Assembly: GCF_014207435.1 (NCBI RefSeq)
Contig: NZ_JACHGH010000003.1
Span: 310,001-374,000 of the forward strand
Reading direction: 5' to 3'
Origin: Salirhabdus euzebyi
GTDB lineage: Bacteria > Bacillota > Bacilli > Bacillales > Alkalibacillaceae
DNA length: 64,000 nucleotides
Shown: piece after piece, positions 56,858 to 64,000 of the stretch
Layout: the number at the start of each line of letters is the position of its first letter
Position numbering within the stretch: position 1 is the stretch's first letter
Notes under the pieces: model-generated
What the model was told of the DNA's origin: nothing
The model's input: only the letters and a program-made list of their open reading frames with translations
The model's database searches: none
Made by a program: the position numbers and the translations under genes

Positions 56858-57739
56858 TTATTCAACATTTTGTGCTTGTTCTTTTAATTTTTCAATTTCA
56901 CTTTTTAATTCAACTACCCACTCACTAATATTTACATCGTTCGATTTTGATCCTATTGTGTTCGCTTCTCGGTGCATTTCTTGAACGATAAAGTCGAGTC
57001 TTCGGCCGATCGGCTCCTCTTTTTTTAGTGTCAGTAAAAACTGATCTATATGACTAAATAGTCGAGTCACCTCTTCGGAAATATCACCCTTTTCGGCCAT
57101 CAAGGCAACCTCTTGAATAATTCTTGAGTCTTGATCCCACAAGTCATTTTTTATGTATTCTTCAATCCGTTGTTTAATTCGGTCACGGTATTGCTCGATC
57201 ACTTTTTCTCTATGTTGCTCTAGTTTGAAAACGATTTGCTTGATTCCTTCTGTACGACTCCCTAAATCATAAGCGATTGCTTCTCCTTCTTTGGAACGCA
57301 TTTCTGCTACAAGTTTCATCGCTTTCTTACATGTGTGCAATAAAATTTCTTGAAAGGAGGCATCTTCCTCTTCTTGATCAGTTATAAAAAATACATCATC
57401 TAACTGCAATATGTCTTTTACGGAAACGGTATCTGTTAACTGATACCTGTCTTTTACTTGATTTATCTTTTCCATATATTGATCCACTAAATTCCAGTCT
57501 ACTTGAAGGTTTTTATCAACAAGACCAGTTCCATCAATTGTCACAAATACATCGATTCGGCCTCTTTTAAAATACTCACGTGCAAGTTTTTTCATTTTAT
57601 CTTCTAAATGAAGTAATGTTTTCGGCATTTTAATAGACAAGTCAAGGAATCGGTGGTTTACCGTCCGAACCTCTATCGTTATACGAGTGTCACGGTACGA
57701 ATTAACATGTCTTCCGTACCCTGTCATACTTTTTACCAT
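56858..57739 (-). CDS. yloC: YloC, YicC-family endoribonuclease
   Basis: A 293-residue YicC family protein starting MVKSMTGYGR, with VRTVNHRFLDLSIKMP and the C-terminal GRRLDFIVQEMHREANTIGSKS. YicC/YloC proteins are recently recognised as endoribonucleases that act on mRNA. The start is the ATG at 57737-57739; five upstream in-frame codons contain the weak GGAAGTG ribosome site. It heads the yloC-remA-gmk-rpoZ group. Confidence 0.94.
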   Translation of the reverse strand: MVKSMTGYGRHVNSYRDTRITIEVRTVNHRFLDLSIKMPKTLLHLEDKMKKLAREYFKRGRIDVFVTIDGTGLVDKNLQVDWNLVDQYMEKINQVKDRYQLTDTVSVKDILQLDDVFFITDQEEEDASFQEILLHTCKKAMKLVAEMRSKEGEAIAYDLGSRTEGIKQIVFKLEQHREKVIEQYRDRIKQRIEEYIKNDLWDQDSRIIQEVALMAEKGDISEEVTRLFSHIDQFLLTLKKEEPIGRRLDFIVQEMHREANTIGSKSNDVNISEWVVELKSEIEKLKEQAQNVE

Positions 57740-57907
57740 TTGATTCACTTCCATTTCTTGTGGTACAGTTTTTTTCTTTTAGACTGGTTTTATAAATTGT
57801 AATTATTGAAAGAAAATATTTTTACTTATCTATATTTCAATTATTTTTTCAATCAATTTATCAATTGCAAACATTATGGGAAAGTCGCCTTCTTTTAAAC
57901 GGCAACA

Positions 57908-57939
57908 ACCTTCCAAATAAAAGACTCTATTTGGAAGGT
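57908..57939. repeat. Perfect 12-bp inverted repeat between yloB and yloC
   Basis: ACCTTCCAAATA (57908-57919) and TATTTGGAAGGT (57928-57939) are exact complements around an 8-base loop. Neither strand has a following T tract. It lies after the ATPase gene yloB and upstream of yloC, so it may be a stem protecting the yloB mRNA end or an operator. The remaining 57740-58007 is AT-rich with no gene. Confidence 0.7.
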
Positions 57940-58007
57940 AGGTCTGTCCATAATATATTATCATATCCCGTAGCATTTGCGAAAAAAGTTTTCCAATTTT
58001 ATCCTCT

Positions 58008-60671
58008 CTACTCTTTTTTCTTCGAAGGCGCCCATAAAAATGTTGGAATTAAACTTAGGGCAACAATAAATACCCATTCTTGAATTGGAAGATCTACGGT
58101 ATGGAAAATAGGTTGTAGTGGTTCATAATAAACAACTGCTAACAATAAAAGAATAGATGAAATAACAGCACCGACTAAATATAAGTTACCAAAAGGGTTT
58201 CTAGAAAAAACTGATCGGTCTGATCGACAATCGAAAACATGAATTAATTGTGCCATGACCAACGTAGTGAATGCAATAGTTTGCGCATATTCTAAATTAT
58301 TTGGATGCTTATAGTAGGCAAACATAAACGCCACCAATGTAACAAGTCCAATAAGTATACCTCTACTAATAATTTTTGCACCTAAGCCTCTAGCAAAGAT
58401 ACTTTCCTTTGGATGTCGAGGTGGTCGCGTCATCACATCTTTCTCTGGTTTATCTAAACCTAAAGCTAATGCTGGCAGGCCATCTGTTACAAGGTTCACC
58501 CATAAAATTTGTACAGGTACTAAAGGTAAAGGCATACCGAGTAACATGGCAAAAAACATGACAAGAATTTCCCCAACATTCGATGCAAGCAAGTACCGGA
58601 TAAATTTTCGAATATTTTCGTATATGTTCCGCCCTTCCTCAATGGCTGATTTAATGGTCGCAAAATGGTCGTCCATTAATATTAAAGAAGATGCTTCTTT
58701 TGTGACATCCGTGCCTGATTTACCCATACTTATCCCAATATCACTTGCCTTTATAGCGGGTGCATCATTTACCCCATCTCCTGTCATTGCCACAACATGT
58801 CCTTGATCTTGAAATGCTTTTACGATTCTAAGTTTGTGTTGAGGAGACACTCTAGCAAATACATACACATCATTAATTATTGATCCTAGTTGTCCATCAC
58901 TCATATTACTAATCTGATAACCGTCCAGCACTTTTCCATCTTTCGGTAACAAGTTTAATTGTTTCGCAATGGCTTGAGCTGTATGAGCATGGTCTCCCGT
59001 TATCATAACAGTCTTAACCCCTGCCTGACGACAACTTTCAATTGCTTCTTTCACTTCTTCTCTTGGTGGATCCATCATACCAACAAGACCGACAAATACT
59101 AGCTCACTTTCTAGCTGAAAATCTTTATATTCTTTATCTTTCTCTATTTGTTTAAAACATATGGCAATTGTACGTAGGGCTTGATTTGCCATTGAACTCA
59201 TGACTTGATCAATATTTTTTTCTTTTTCTGGTGTAAAGGGCTGCTTCACTCCATCTTCTTGAATCCAAGTCGTATATTTTAATAATACATCCGGTGCCCC
59301 TTTTGTAATAACGTATCTATTTTTTTCGGAATCCTCTACAACAACAGACATTCTTTTTCTCGTTGAATCAAAAGGAATTTCATAAATAATCTGAAACGAT
59401 TGCAATTGTTTTCTTGTTATCCCTGCTTTCTGGGCAGCAACAACAAGGGCCCCTTCCGTTGGATCACCATCTATTAGATACTTCCCTTTTTTCTCCATAA
59501 TCTCGGCGTGATTACATAGTAGAGAATAATGTAAGAGCTTGTTTAGCCCACGGTCTTTCAACGGATTAATCGTTGAATCCCGCTCGGTAAATTTTCCTTT
59601 CGGTTCATAGCCTTTACCGGAAACATAAAGTCTTCGGCCTGAAAGATAAATTTGTTTGACGGTCATTTCATTTTGGGTCATTGTGCCAGTTTTATCGGAA
59701 CAAATAATAGAAGCACTACCTAACGTTTCGACAGCTGAAAGCTTACGAACGACAGCCCTTCTTTTAATCATCCGCTGGACACCTAAAGATAATGCTACTG
59801 TCACAATTGCTGGCAGTCCTTCTGGAATAGCAGCTACAGCTAAGGAAACACCAGCTAAAAACATTTCATAGATTGGATGTCCTTGATAGACTCCAAGAAC
59901 AGCTACAAGCAATGTTAAAAGCAAGGCAGCTACAATTAATATTTTTCCTAGCTCTTCTAATTTCCTCTCTAATGGGGTTGGTTTTCTTTCAGTTGTAGAA
60001 AGCATAGATGCAATCTGTCCCATTGCCGTTGACATTCCAGTTGCTACAACAATCCCAACACCAGAACCTCTTGTTACTAACGTTCCAGAGAAAGCCATAT
60101 TATGCTGATCCCCTAATTCTACATTTTCACTTTGAATGACATCAGAAGTTTTACTAGCTGGCAAGGATTCGCCTGTCAAAACGGACTCTTCAATCTCTAA
60201 ACCGTTCACAGTAATAAGGCGTAAATCAGCACTAATGCGATCACCGGTTTTCACCTTCACGATATCACCTGGCACAAGCTCCCTACTAGAAATCGTGGAC
60301 CAAGTACCATCACGTAAGACTGTTGCAACAGGTGCCGATAACTCTTTTAGTTTAGCAAGTGACTTTTCCGCTTTTTGTTCTTGAAAATAGCCTAATATTC
60401 CATTCAGCAATACGATTGCCATAATCGCAATCGCATCCACATATTCTCCTAACAAACCTGATACGAGTGTAGCAGCTAATAAGACGAGTACCATAAAATC
60501 TTTGAATTGCTGTACAAAAATATAAAACCTGGAAACTTTTTGCTGATCATCAATAACGTTTTCCCCAAACTTTTTTAATCGCTCAGTTGAATTATTTGAA
60601 GTAAGACCTACAGATAAATCCGTACCAAGCTTGTCTACTACCTCACTTTGATTATTCTCATACCACTTCAC
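58008..60671 (-). CDS. yloB: P-type Ca2+-transporting ATPase (YloB)
   Basis: An 887-residue P2A-type ATPase of the SERCA-like family. It has the TGES actuator loop (LTGESLPASK), the ion-site PEGLPAIVTVAL, the phosphorylated Asp in CSDKTGTMTQNE, MTGDGVNDAPAIK, and about ten membrane helices. The C-terminal membrane part includes QILWVNLVTDGLPALALG. It exports Ca2+ and, in B. subtilis, contributes to spore-associated calcium handling. The start chosen is GTG at 60669-60671, six bases after GGGGGA; the ATG two codons upstream is adjacent to that site. It is divergent from rqcH. Confidence 0.94.
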   Translation of the reverse strand: MKWYENNQSEVVDKLGTDLSVGLTSNNSTERLKKFGENVIDDQQKVSRFYIFVQQFKDFMVLVLLAATLVSGLLGEYVDAIAIMAIVLLNGILGYFQEQKAEKSLAKLKELSAPVATVLRDGTWSTISSRELVPGDIVKVKTGDRISADLRLITVNGLEIEESVLTGESLPASKTSDVIQSENVELGDQHNMAFSGTLVTRGSGVGIVVATGMSTAMGQIASMLSTTERKPTPLERKLEELGKILIVAALLLTLLVAVLGVYQGHPIYEMFLAGVSLAVAAIPEGLPAIVTVALSLGVQRMIKRRAVVRKLSAVETLGSASIICSDKTGTMTQNEMTVKQIYLSGRRLYVSGKGYEPKGKFTERDSTINPLKDRGLNKLLHYSLLCNHAEIMEKKGKYLIDGDPTEGALVVAAQKAGITRKQLQSFQIIYEIPFDSTRKRMSVVVEDSEKNRYVITKGAPDVLLKYTTWIQEDGVKQPFTPEKEKNIDQVMSSMANQALRTIAICFKQIEKDKEYKDFQLESELVFVGLVGMMDPPREEVKEAIESCRQAGVKTVMITGDHAHTAQAIAKQLNLLPKDGKVLDGYQISNMSDGQLGSIINDVYVFARVSPQHKLRIVKAFQDQGHVVAMTGDGVNDAPAIKASDIGISMGKSGTDVTKEASSLILMDDHFATIKSAIEEGRNIYENIRKFIRYLLASNVGEILVMFFAMLLGMPLPLVPVQILWVNLVTDGLPALALGLDKPEKDVMTRPPRHPKESIFARGLGAKIISRGILIGLVTLVAFMFAYYKHPNNLEYAQTIAFTTLVMAQLIHVFDCRSDRSVFSRNPFGNLYLVGAVISSILLLLAVVYYEPLQPIFHTVDLPIQEWVFIVALSLIPTFLWAPSKKKE

Positions 60672-60707
60672 GTCCATTCCCCCAACTTTTATTCTTCTGT
60701 ATATGTA

Positions 60708-60736
60708 TTCAGACATGTCCAAAAAAATGCTATACT
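60708..60736 (+). promoter_or_regulatory. Candidate promoter of rqcH
   Basis: TTCAGA (60708-60713), 17 bases, TATACT (60731-60736), 23 bases before the rqcH start. The -35 is weak. The divergent yloB promoter must share this 88-base gap but I could not place it. Confidence 0.35.
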
Positions 60737-60759
60737 TTGTATGATGCGAGGTGATCACT

Positions 60760-62484
60760 ATGTCATTTGATGGTGTAGTAACCCGGGCTGTCGTTCATGA
60801 ATTATCAGAACAACTAGTATCGGGTAGAATTTTGAAAATTTACCAGCCAACAAATACAGAGCTAATGTTGACTGTACGGAGCCATGGAAAAAATCATCAA
60901 TTACTACTATCTGTGCATCCAAGCTATGCACGACTACATGTAACGGATAGTTCATTAACAAATCCAAAAGAGCCACCAATGTTCTGTATGTTACTAAGAA
61001 AGTATATTTCAGGCGGATTTATTGAACGAATTGAGCAAGTTGGAATGGAACGAATCGTTCATATTCATATAAATAGTAGGGACGAAATTGGTGATGAAAC
61101 AAAGAAGACATTAATTATGGAAATTATGGGGAAGCACAGTAATATTTTGCTCGTGGATAATGAGCGAAACGTTATTTTAGATAGTATTAAACACATTCCA
61201 CCTTCCCAAAACCGACACCGAACGATAATGCCTGGACAAACATATGTGAGTCCACCAGAACAGGGAAAATCAGCTCCTCTTTCGATGACGTCGGAAGATT
61301 TTATTAGAAAACTTGATTTTAATAGCGGAAAATTAGATAAGCAAATTGTTGATAAAATAGAAGGTTTCTCCCCATTGATTGCAAAAGAAATAGCGTTTCG
61401 AGCACACTTAGGAACAAACGAGAAATATCAGCAAGTGTTCGGTGCCATTCAACAGCAATTACAAGAACATAACTATGAGCCAACAATTTATAGAGGAAAT
61501 AAAGAACAATTTTATGTGTTACTACTAGAGTCTATTAAAGCGGAGCGAGAAAGCTTTCCTTCTACGAGTAAAATGCTTGATTACTTTTATAGCGGAAAAG
61601 CCGAAAGGGACCGGGTCAAGCAGCAAACTGGGGACATTTATCGTTTGCTTAAAAACGAAAGAGACAAAAACGTTAGGAAGATTAAAAAGCATGAACAAAC
61701 CTTGCAAAAAGCAGAACAAGCGGATCATTATAAACATTATGGTGAATTGTTAACTGCCCATATGCACCTTGTTAAAAAAGGGGACAAAAAGGTAAAAGTA
61801 GTTGATTACTATGACCCAGAACAAGGGGAAGTAGAAATTGAACTAAATCCGAACAAAACACCTAGTGAAAATGCACAACGCTATTTCCAGACGTATCAAA
61901 AATTAAAAAAGTCAAAACAAGTAGTAGTTGAGGAAATTCAGAAAGCTACAGACGAAATCAATTACTTGGACCAGCTTATACAACAATTGGAGACAGCGCG
62001 AGAACAAGATCTAGAAGAAATAAGAGAAGAGTTACAGGACGAAGGCTATATTCGAAAGAAAGTTTCCAAGCAAAAAAATAAGCCTAAAAATCGCCCACAG
62101 CTTGACGAATATAAAGGTTCAGATGGTACTATTATTTTAGTAGGTAGAAACAATAAACAAAATGAGTATTTAACGAATCGATTAGCTCATAAACAACACA
62201 TTTGGCTTCATGCAAAAGATATACCAGGATCACACGTTGTGATTCAGGATCCCAATCCATCAGAGGAAACGATAGAGGAAGCCGCTTTGTTAGCTGCATT
62301 TTTCAGCAAATCAAAAATGTCTTCAACTGTACCCGTTGACTACACACTTGTTAAAAATGTAAAGAAACCTAGTGGGGCAAAACCTGGGTATGTTATATAT
62401 GATAATCAGAAAACCGTGTTTGTAACACCTAATGAAATAAAAGTACGTAAATTAAAGGAAGCTTTTCAGTTACATTCTTCATAG
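60760..62484 (+). CDS. rqcH: RqcH (YloA), ribosome quality-control alanine-tailing factor
   Basis: A 574-residue NEMF/Rqc2-family protein. It has an N-terminal NFACT-N domain (SFDGVVTRAVVHELSEQL), helix-hairpin and coiled-coil arms (about 270-440), and a C-terminal NFACT-R domain (HIWLHAKDIPGSHVVI). It binds stalled 50S-peptidyl-tRNA complexes and recruits tRNA-Ala to add C-terminal Ala tails that mark peptides for ClpXP. It is also described as a fibronectin-binding protein. The start is the ATG at 60760, six bases after GAGGTG. It is the largest plus-strand gene here. Confidence 0.95.
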   Translation: MSFDGVVTRAVVHELSEQLVSGRILKIYQPTNTELMLTVRSHGKNHQLLLSVHPSYARLHVTDSSLTNPKEPPMFCMLLRKYISGGFIERIEQVGMERIVHIHINSRDEIGDETKKTLIMEIMGKHSNILLVDNERNVILDSIKHIPPSQNRHRTIMPGQTYVSPPEQGKSAPLSMTSEDFIRKLDFNSGKLDKQIVDKIEGFSPLIAKEIAFRAHLGTNEKYQQVFGAIQQQLQEHNYEPTIYRGNKEQFYVLLLESIKAERESFPSTSKMLDYFYSGKAERDRVKQQTGDIYRLLKNERDKNVRKIKKHEQTLQKAEQADHYKHYGELLTAHMHLVKKGDKKVKVVDYYDPEQGEVEIELNPNKTPSENAQRYFQTYQKLKKSKQVVVEEIQKATDEINYLDQLIQQLETAREQDLEEIREELQDEGYIRKKVSKQKNKPKNRPQLDEYKGSDGTIILVGRNNKQNEYLTNRLAHKQHIWLHAKDIPGSHVVIQDPNPSEETIEEAALLAAFFSKSKMSSTVPVDYTLVKNVKKPSGAKPGYVIYDNQKTVFVTPNEIKVRKLKEAFQLHSS

Positions 62485-62488
62485 AAAT

Positions 62489-62514
62489 AAGCCCAATCCA
62501 ATAGGATTGGGCTT
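62489..62514. terminator. Terminator after rqcH
   Basis: AAGCCCAATCC, loop AATA, GGATTGGGCTT forms a perfect 11-bp stem, followed by TACTTTTTT on the plus strand. It may also serve the convergent small gene. Confidence 0.9.
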
Positions 62515-62607
62515 TACTTTTTTCTAACATCTGTTTTTGCATTCCACAACAACTCAAAGAGACTGTAATATCAAAAGGAAAAGTATTACAGACCTCCTCA
62601 ACCATTT

Positions 62608-62886
62608 TTACATATACTGAAAGAAAAACAAAAATGCACAAATAGTTATTATATAAGCAGCTAACCCATGGTACCAATATTTTTTTTCTTCCTGTTTTAA
62701 CATAAAGAAATTCCAAATGAAAAAAATGATGAATCCAATTAGAAAGCTTGATGCTGCTCCCCATGTCCAGATGGATTCAGAATCTCCCATGAAAAAAGCT
62801 ACCCATAAATAAATATATAAATAACAAGTAAAAAGTCCTAATGAAGCATTTCCGATCGTAAGCCATGCCCATTTAGAAAAACGCAC
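62608..62886 (-). CDS. Hypothetical small membrane protein
   Basis: I do not recognise this 92-residue protein. Three hydrophobic segments are visible (about residues 8-32, 42-62 and 73-91), with short charged linkers such as KQEEKKYW. The start is GTG at 62884-62886 with a modest AAAGG site. It lies about 80 bases after pyrE and converges on rqcH. Codon use and hydrophobic pattern suggest a real gene, but there is no clear family assignment. Confidence 0.6.
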   Translation of the reverse strand: MRFSKWAWLTIGNASLGLFTCYLYIYLWVAFFMGDSESIWTWGAASSFLIGFIIFFIWNFFMLKQEEKKYWYHGLAAYIITICAFLFFFQYM

Positions 62887-62964
62887 AATATCACTGCCTT
62901 TGTCATCAATTTATGCAGATTTATTGTACTATGAATAACTTGAAAAATAAAATAAAACCATAAT

Positions 62965-63582
62965 TTAAGAAAGAGAATCTCGCCAATTCAGTAAATCTTT
63001 GGCTTCTTGTTCGGATAAAGCATTAGATTCAGACATAAATGAAACTAACGTATCAAAATCAGTTAGACTCGTATATTCAGTTTTAGCCGCTTCAAAATTT
63101 TCTGTACTTTTCGATAGATTATAAGTGAAAATAGAAATAACTCCTGCTACCTCTGCACCTCTATCTTCTATAGCTTTTACGGCATTTAAAACACTTTTAC
63201 CAGTAGACACAAGATCCTCAATTACCACTACTTTCTGTCCCTCTTGTAATAAACCTTCAATTTGATTTTGCTTTCCGTGTGATTTTGCTTCCCCACGGAC
63301 ATAAATCATAGGAAGTTCTAAGTGGCTTGTTACCCATGCTGCATGAGGAATTCCAGCAGTTGCACAGCCTGCTATTACCTCGGTATGTGGATATTTTTCT
63401 TTGATAACATCCGTAAAAGTAGTAGCTATTTCTTCCCGGATTTTTGGAAAGGACATAATAAGACGATTATCACAATAAATAGGTGATTTTATTCCTGACG
63501 CCCAAGTAAATGGGACATTTGGTCGTACTTGTAGTGCCCCTATTTTCATTAATTTTTCTGCAATGCCTTTTTTACTATCCAT
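62965..63582 (-). CDS. pyrE: Orotate phosphoribosyltransferase
   Basis: A 205-residue enzyme. It has FTWASGIKSPIYCDNRL for orotate and the PRPP loop VVVIEDLVSTGKSVLNAV. It makes OMP from orotate and PRPP in pyrimidine synthesis. The start is the ATG at 63580-63582 after GGAG; it overlaps the pyrF stop by 8 nt, so the two are coupled. It is the last pyrimidine gene of the operon. Confidence 0.96.
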   Translation of the reverse strand: MDSKKGIAEKLMKIGALQVRPNVPFTWASGIKSPIYCDNRLIMSFPKIREEIATTFTDVIKEKYPHTEVIAGCATAGIPHAAWVTSHLELPMIYVRGEAKSHGKQNQIEGLLQEGQKVVVIEDLVSTGKSVLNAVKAIEDRGAEVAGVISIFTYNLSKSTENFEAAKTEYTSLTDFDTLVSFMSESNALSEQEAKDLLNWRDSLS

Positions 63583-64000
63583 TATTCCACTCTCCAAGCG
63601 CTTTGTCGTATTGTTGCTTCGGATTATTTGCTCTCGTAATACTTCTTCCCATTACAATAGCATCACTTCCTTGCTCGTTTGCATAAGCAGGAGTTGCCAC
63701 CCTCGTTTGATCACCAATTTGATCTCCTTCAAAACGAATACCAGGGGTACAAGTATAGAAGCTTTTTCCACATGCTTCTTTAATCATTGCTACTTCATGG
63801 ACCGAGCAAACCACACCATCTGCTCCAGCTTTTTCAGAAAGAACGGCGTAATTACGGACCGTTTCCTCAAGATTCCATGCGATTCCAAGTTCATTTTTTA
63901 GCATGTTCTCATCCGTACTTGTTAACTGTGTAACCGCTAATAATAACGGACGAGGCTCCTTTTTATTTCGTCCGATTTCCAATCCTTCTCTTGCAGCAGC
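63575..64000 (-). CDS. pyrF: OMP decarboxylase (C-terminal part only)
   Basis: The frame runs open to the window edge, so the N-terminus and the catalytic Asp-Lys cluster lie outside. The visible 141 codons begin AAREGLEIG and include LLLAVTQLTSTDENML, GVVCSVHEVAMIKE, CTPGIRFEGDQIGDQTRVATP and DAIVMGRSITRANNP, the phosphate-binding end of PyrF. It makes UMP from OMP. An in-frame TTG at 63980-63982 is an internal Leu codon, not the start. Confidence 0.95.
   Translation of the reverse strand, partial: AAAREGLEIGRNKKEPRPLLLAVTQLTSTDENMLKNELGIAWNLEETVRNYAVLSEKAGADGVVCSVHEVAMIKEACGKSFYTCTPGIRFEGDQIGDQTRVATPAYANEQGSDAIVMGRSITRANNPKQQYDKALGEWNNG

Noticed and set aside
57908-57939. Rho-independent terminator of yloB
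   Set aside because: The stem is perfect but no T tract follows on either strand.
1-64000. Prophage, insertion sequence, CRISPR array, toxin-antitoxin or defence island
   Set aside because: Nearly every gene is a syntenic housekeeping gene, with no transposase, integrase other than xerC, or direct-repeat array seen.

Overview
This 64 kb window is chromosomal core DNA from a low-GC, endospore-forming member of the Bacillaceae. The gene order closely follows the Bacillus subtilis block that runs from pyrF/pyrE to flgD, shown here on the reverse strand, so nearly all genes are on the minus strand. A 26-codon spoVM gene supports a spore former. I cannot name the genus from the sequence alone.

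In transcription order, from high to low coordinates, the layout is as follows. (1) The tail of pyrF, then pyrE and a small membrane protein. (2) rqcH on the plus strand, divergent from a P-type Ca2+-ATPase (yloB). (3) yloC, remA, gmk and rpoZ, then coaBC, priA, fmt, rsmB, prpC, prkC, rsgA, rpe, thiN and spoVM. These cover nucleotide and CoA supply, replication restart, initiator-tRNA formylation and Ser/Thr kinase-phosphatase signalling. (4) rpmB on the plus strand behind a long structured leader, divergent from yloU-fakA, then sdaAB-sdaAA and recG. (5) The FapR-controlled lipid cluster fapR-plsX-fabD-fabG-acpP, then rnc, smc, ftsY, ylxM and ffh. (6) The ribosome and tRNA maturation cluster rpsP, khpA, ylqD, rimM, trmD and rplS, then lepB, rbgA and rnhB. 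(7) The orphan flagellar-like pair ylqG/ylqH, a small unknown gene, sucC-sucD, dprA and topA. (8) xerC-hslV-hslU-codY. (9) The start of the fla/che operon: flgB, flgC, fliE, fliF, fliG, fliH, fliI, fliJ, ylxF, fliK and flgD (cut by the window edge).

The interesting departures are local. ylxF has an in-frame TAA, followed in the same frame by a well-preserved family-like C-terminal tail. rlmN is missing between rsmB and prpC, but a 31-codon reading frame there resembles a decayed RlmN C-terminus. trmFO is absent between topA and xerC, and def is absent between priA and fmt. A DUF1128 gene sits on the opposite strand between rnc and smc. A 55-nt near-perfect palindrome, resembling a dispersed REP-like element, lies between fabG and acpP. 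Several promoters and operators can be read directly: a FapR box on fapR, a perfect-consensus promoter upstream of xerC with a CodY-like site behind it, an rpsP promoter whose spacer is a palindrome, and structured leaders of rpmB and rplS. I saw no prophage, insertion sequence, CRISPR array, rRNA or tRNA gene. Start codons were reassigned by ribosome-binding-site position in many genes, and TTG starts are common.
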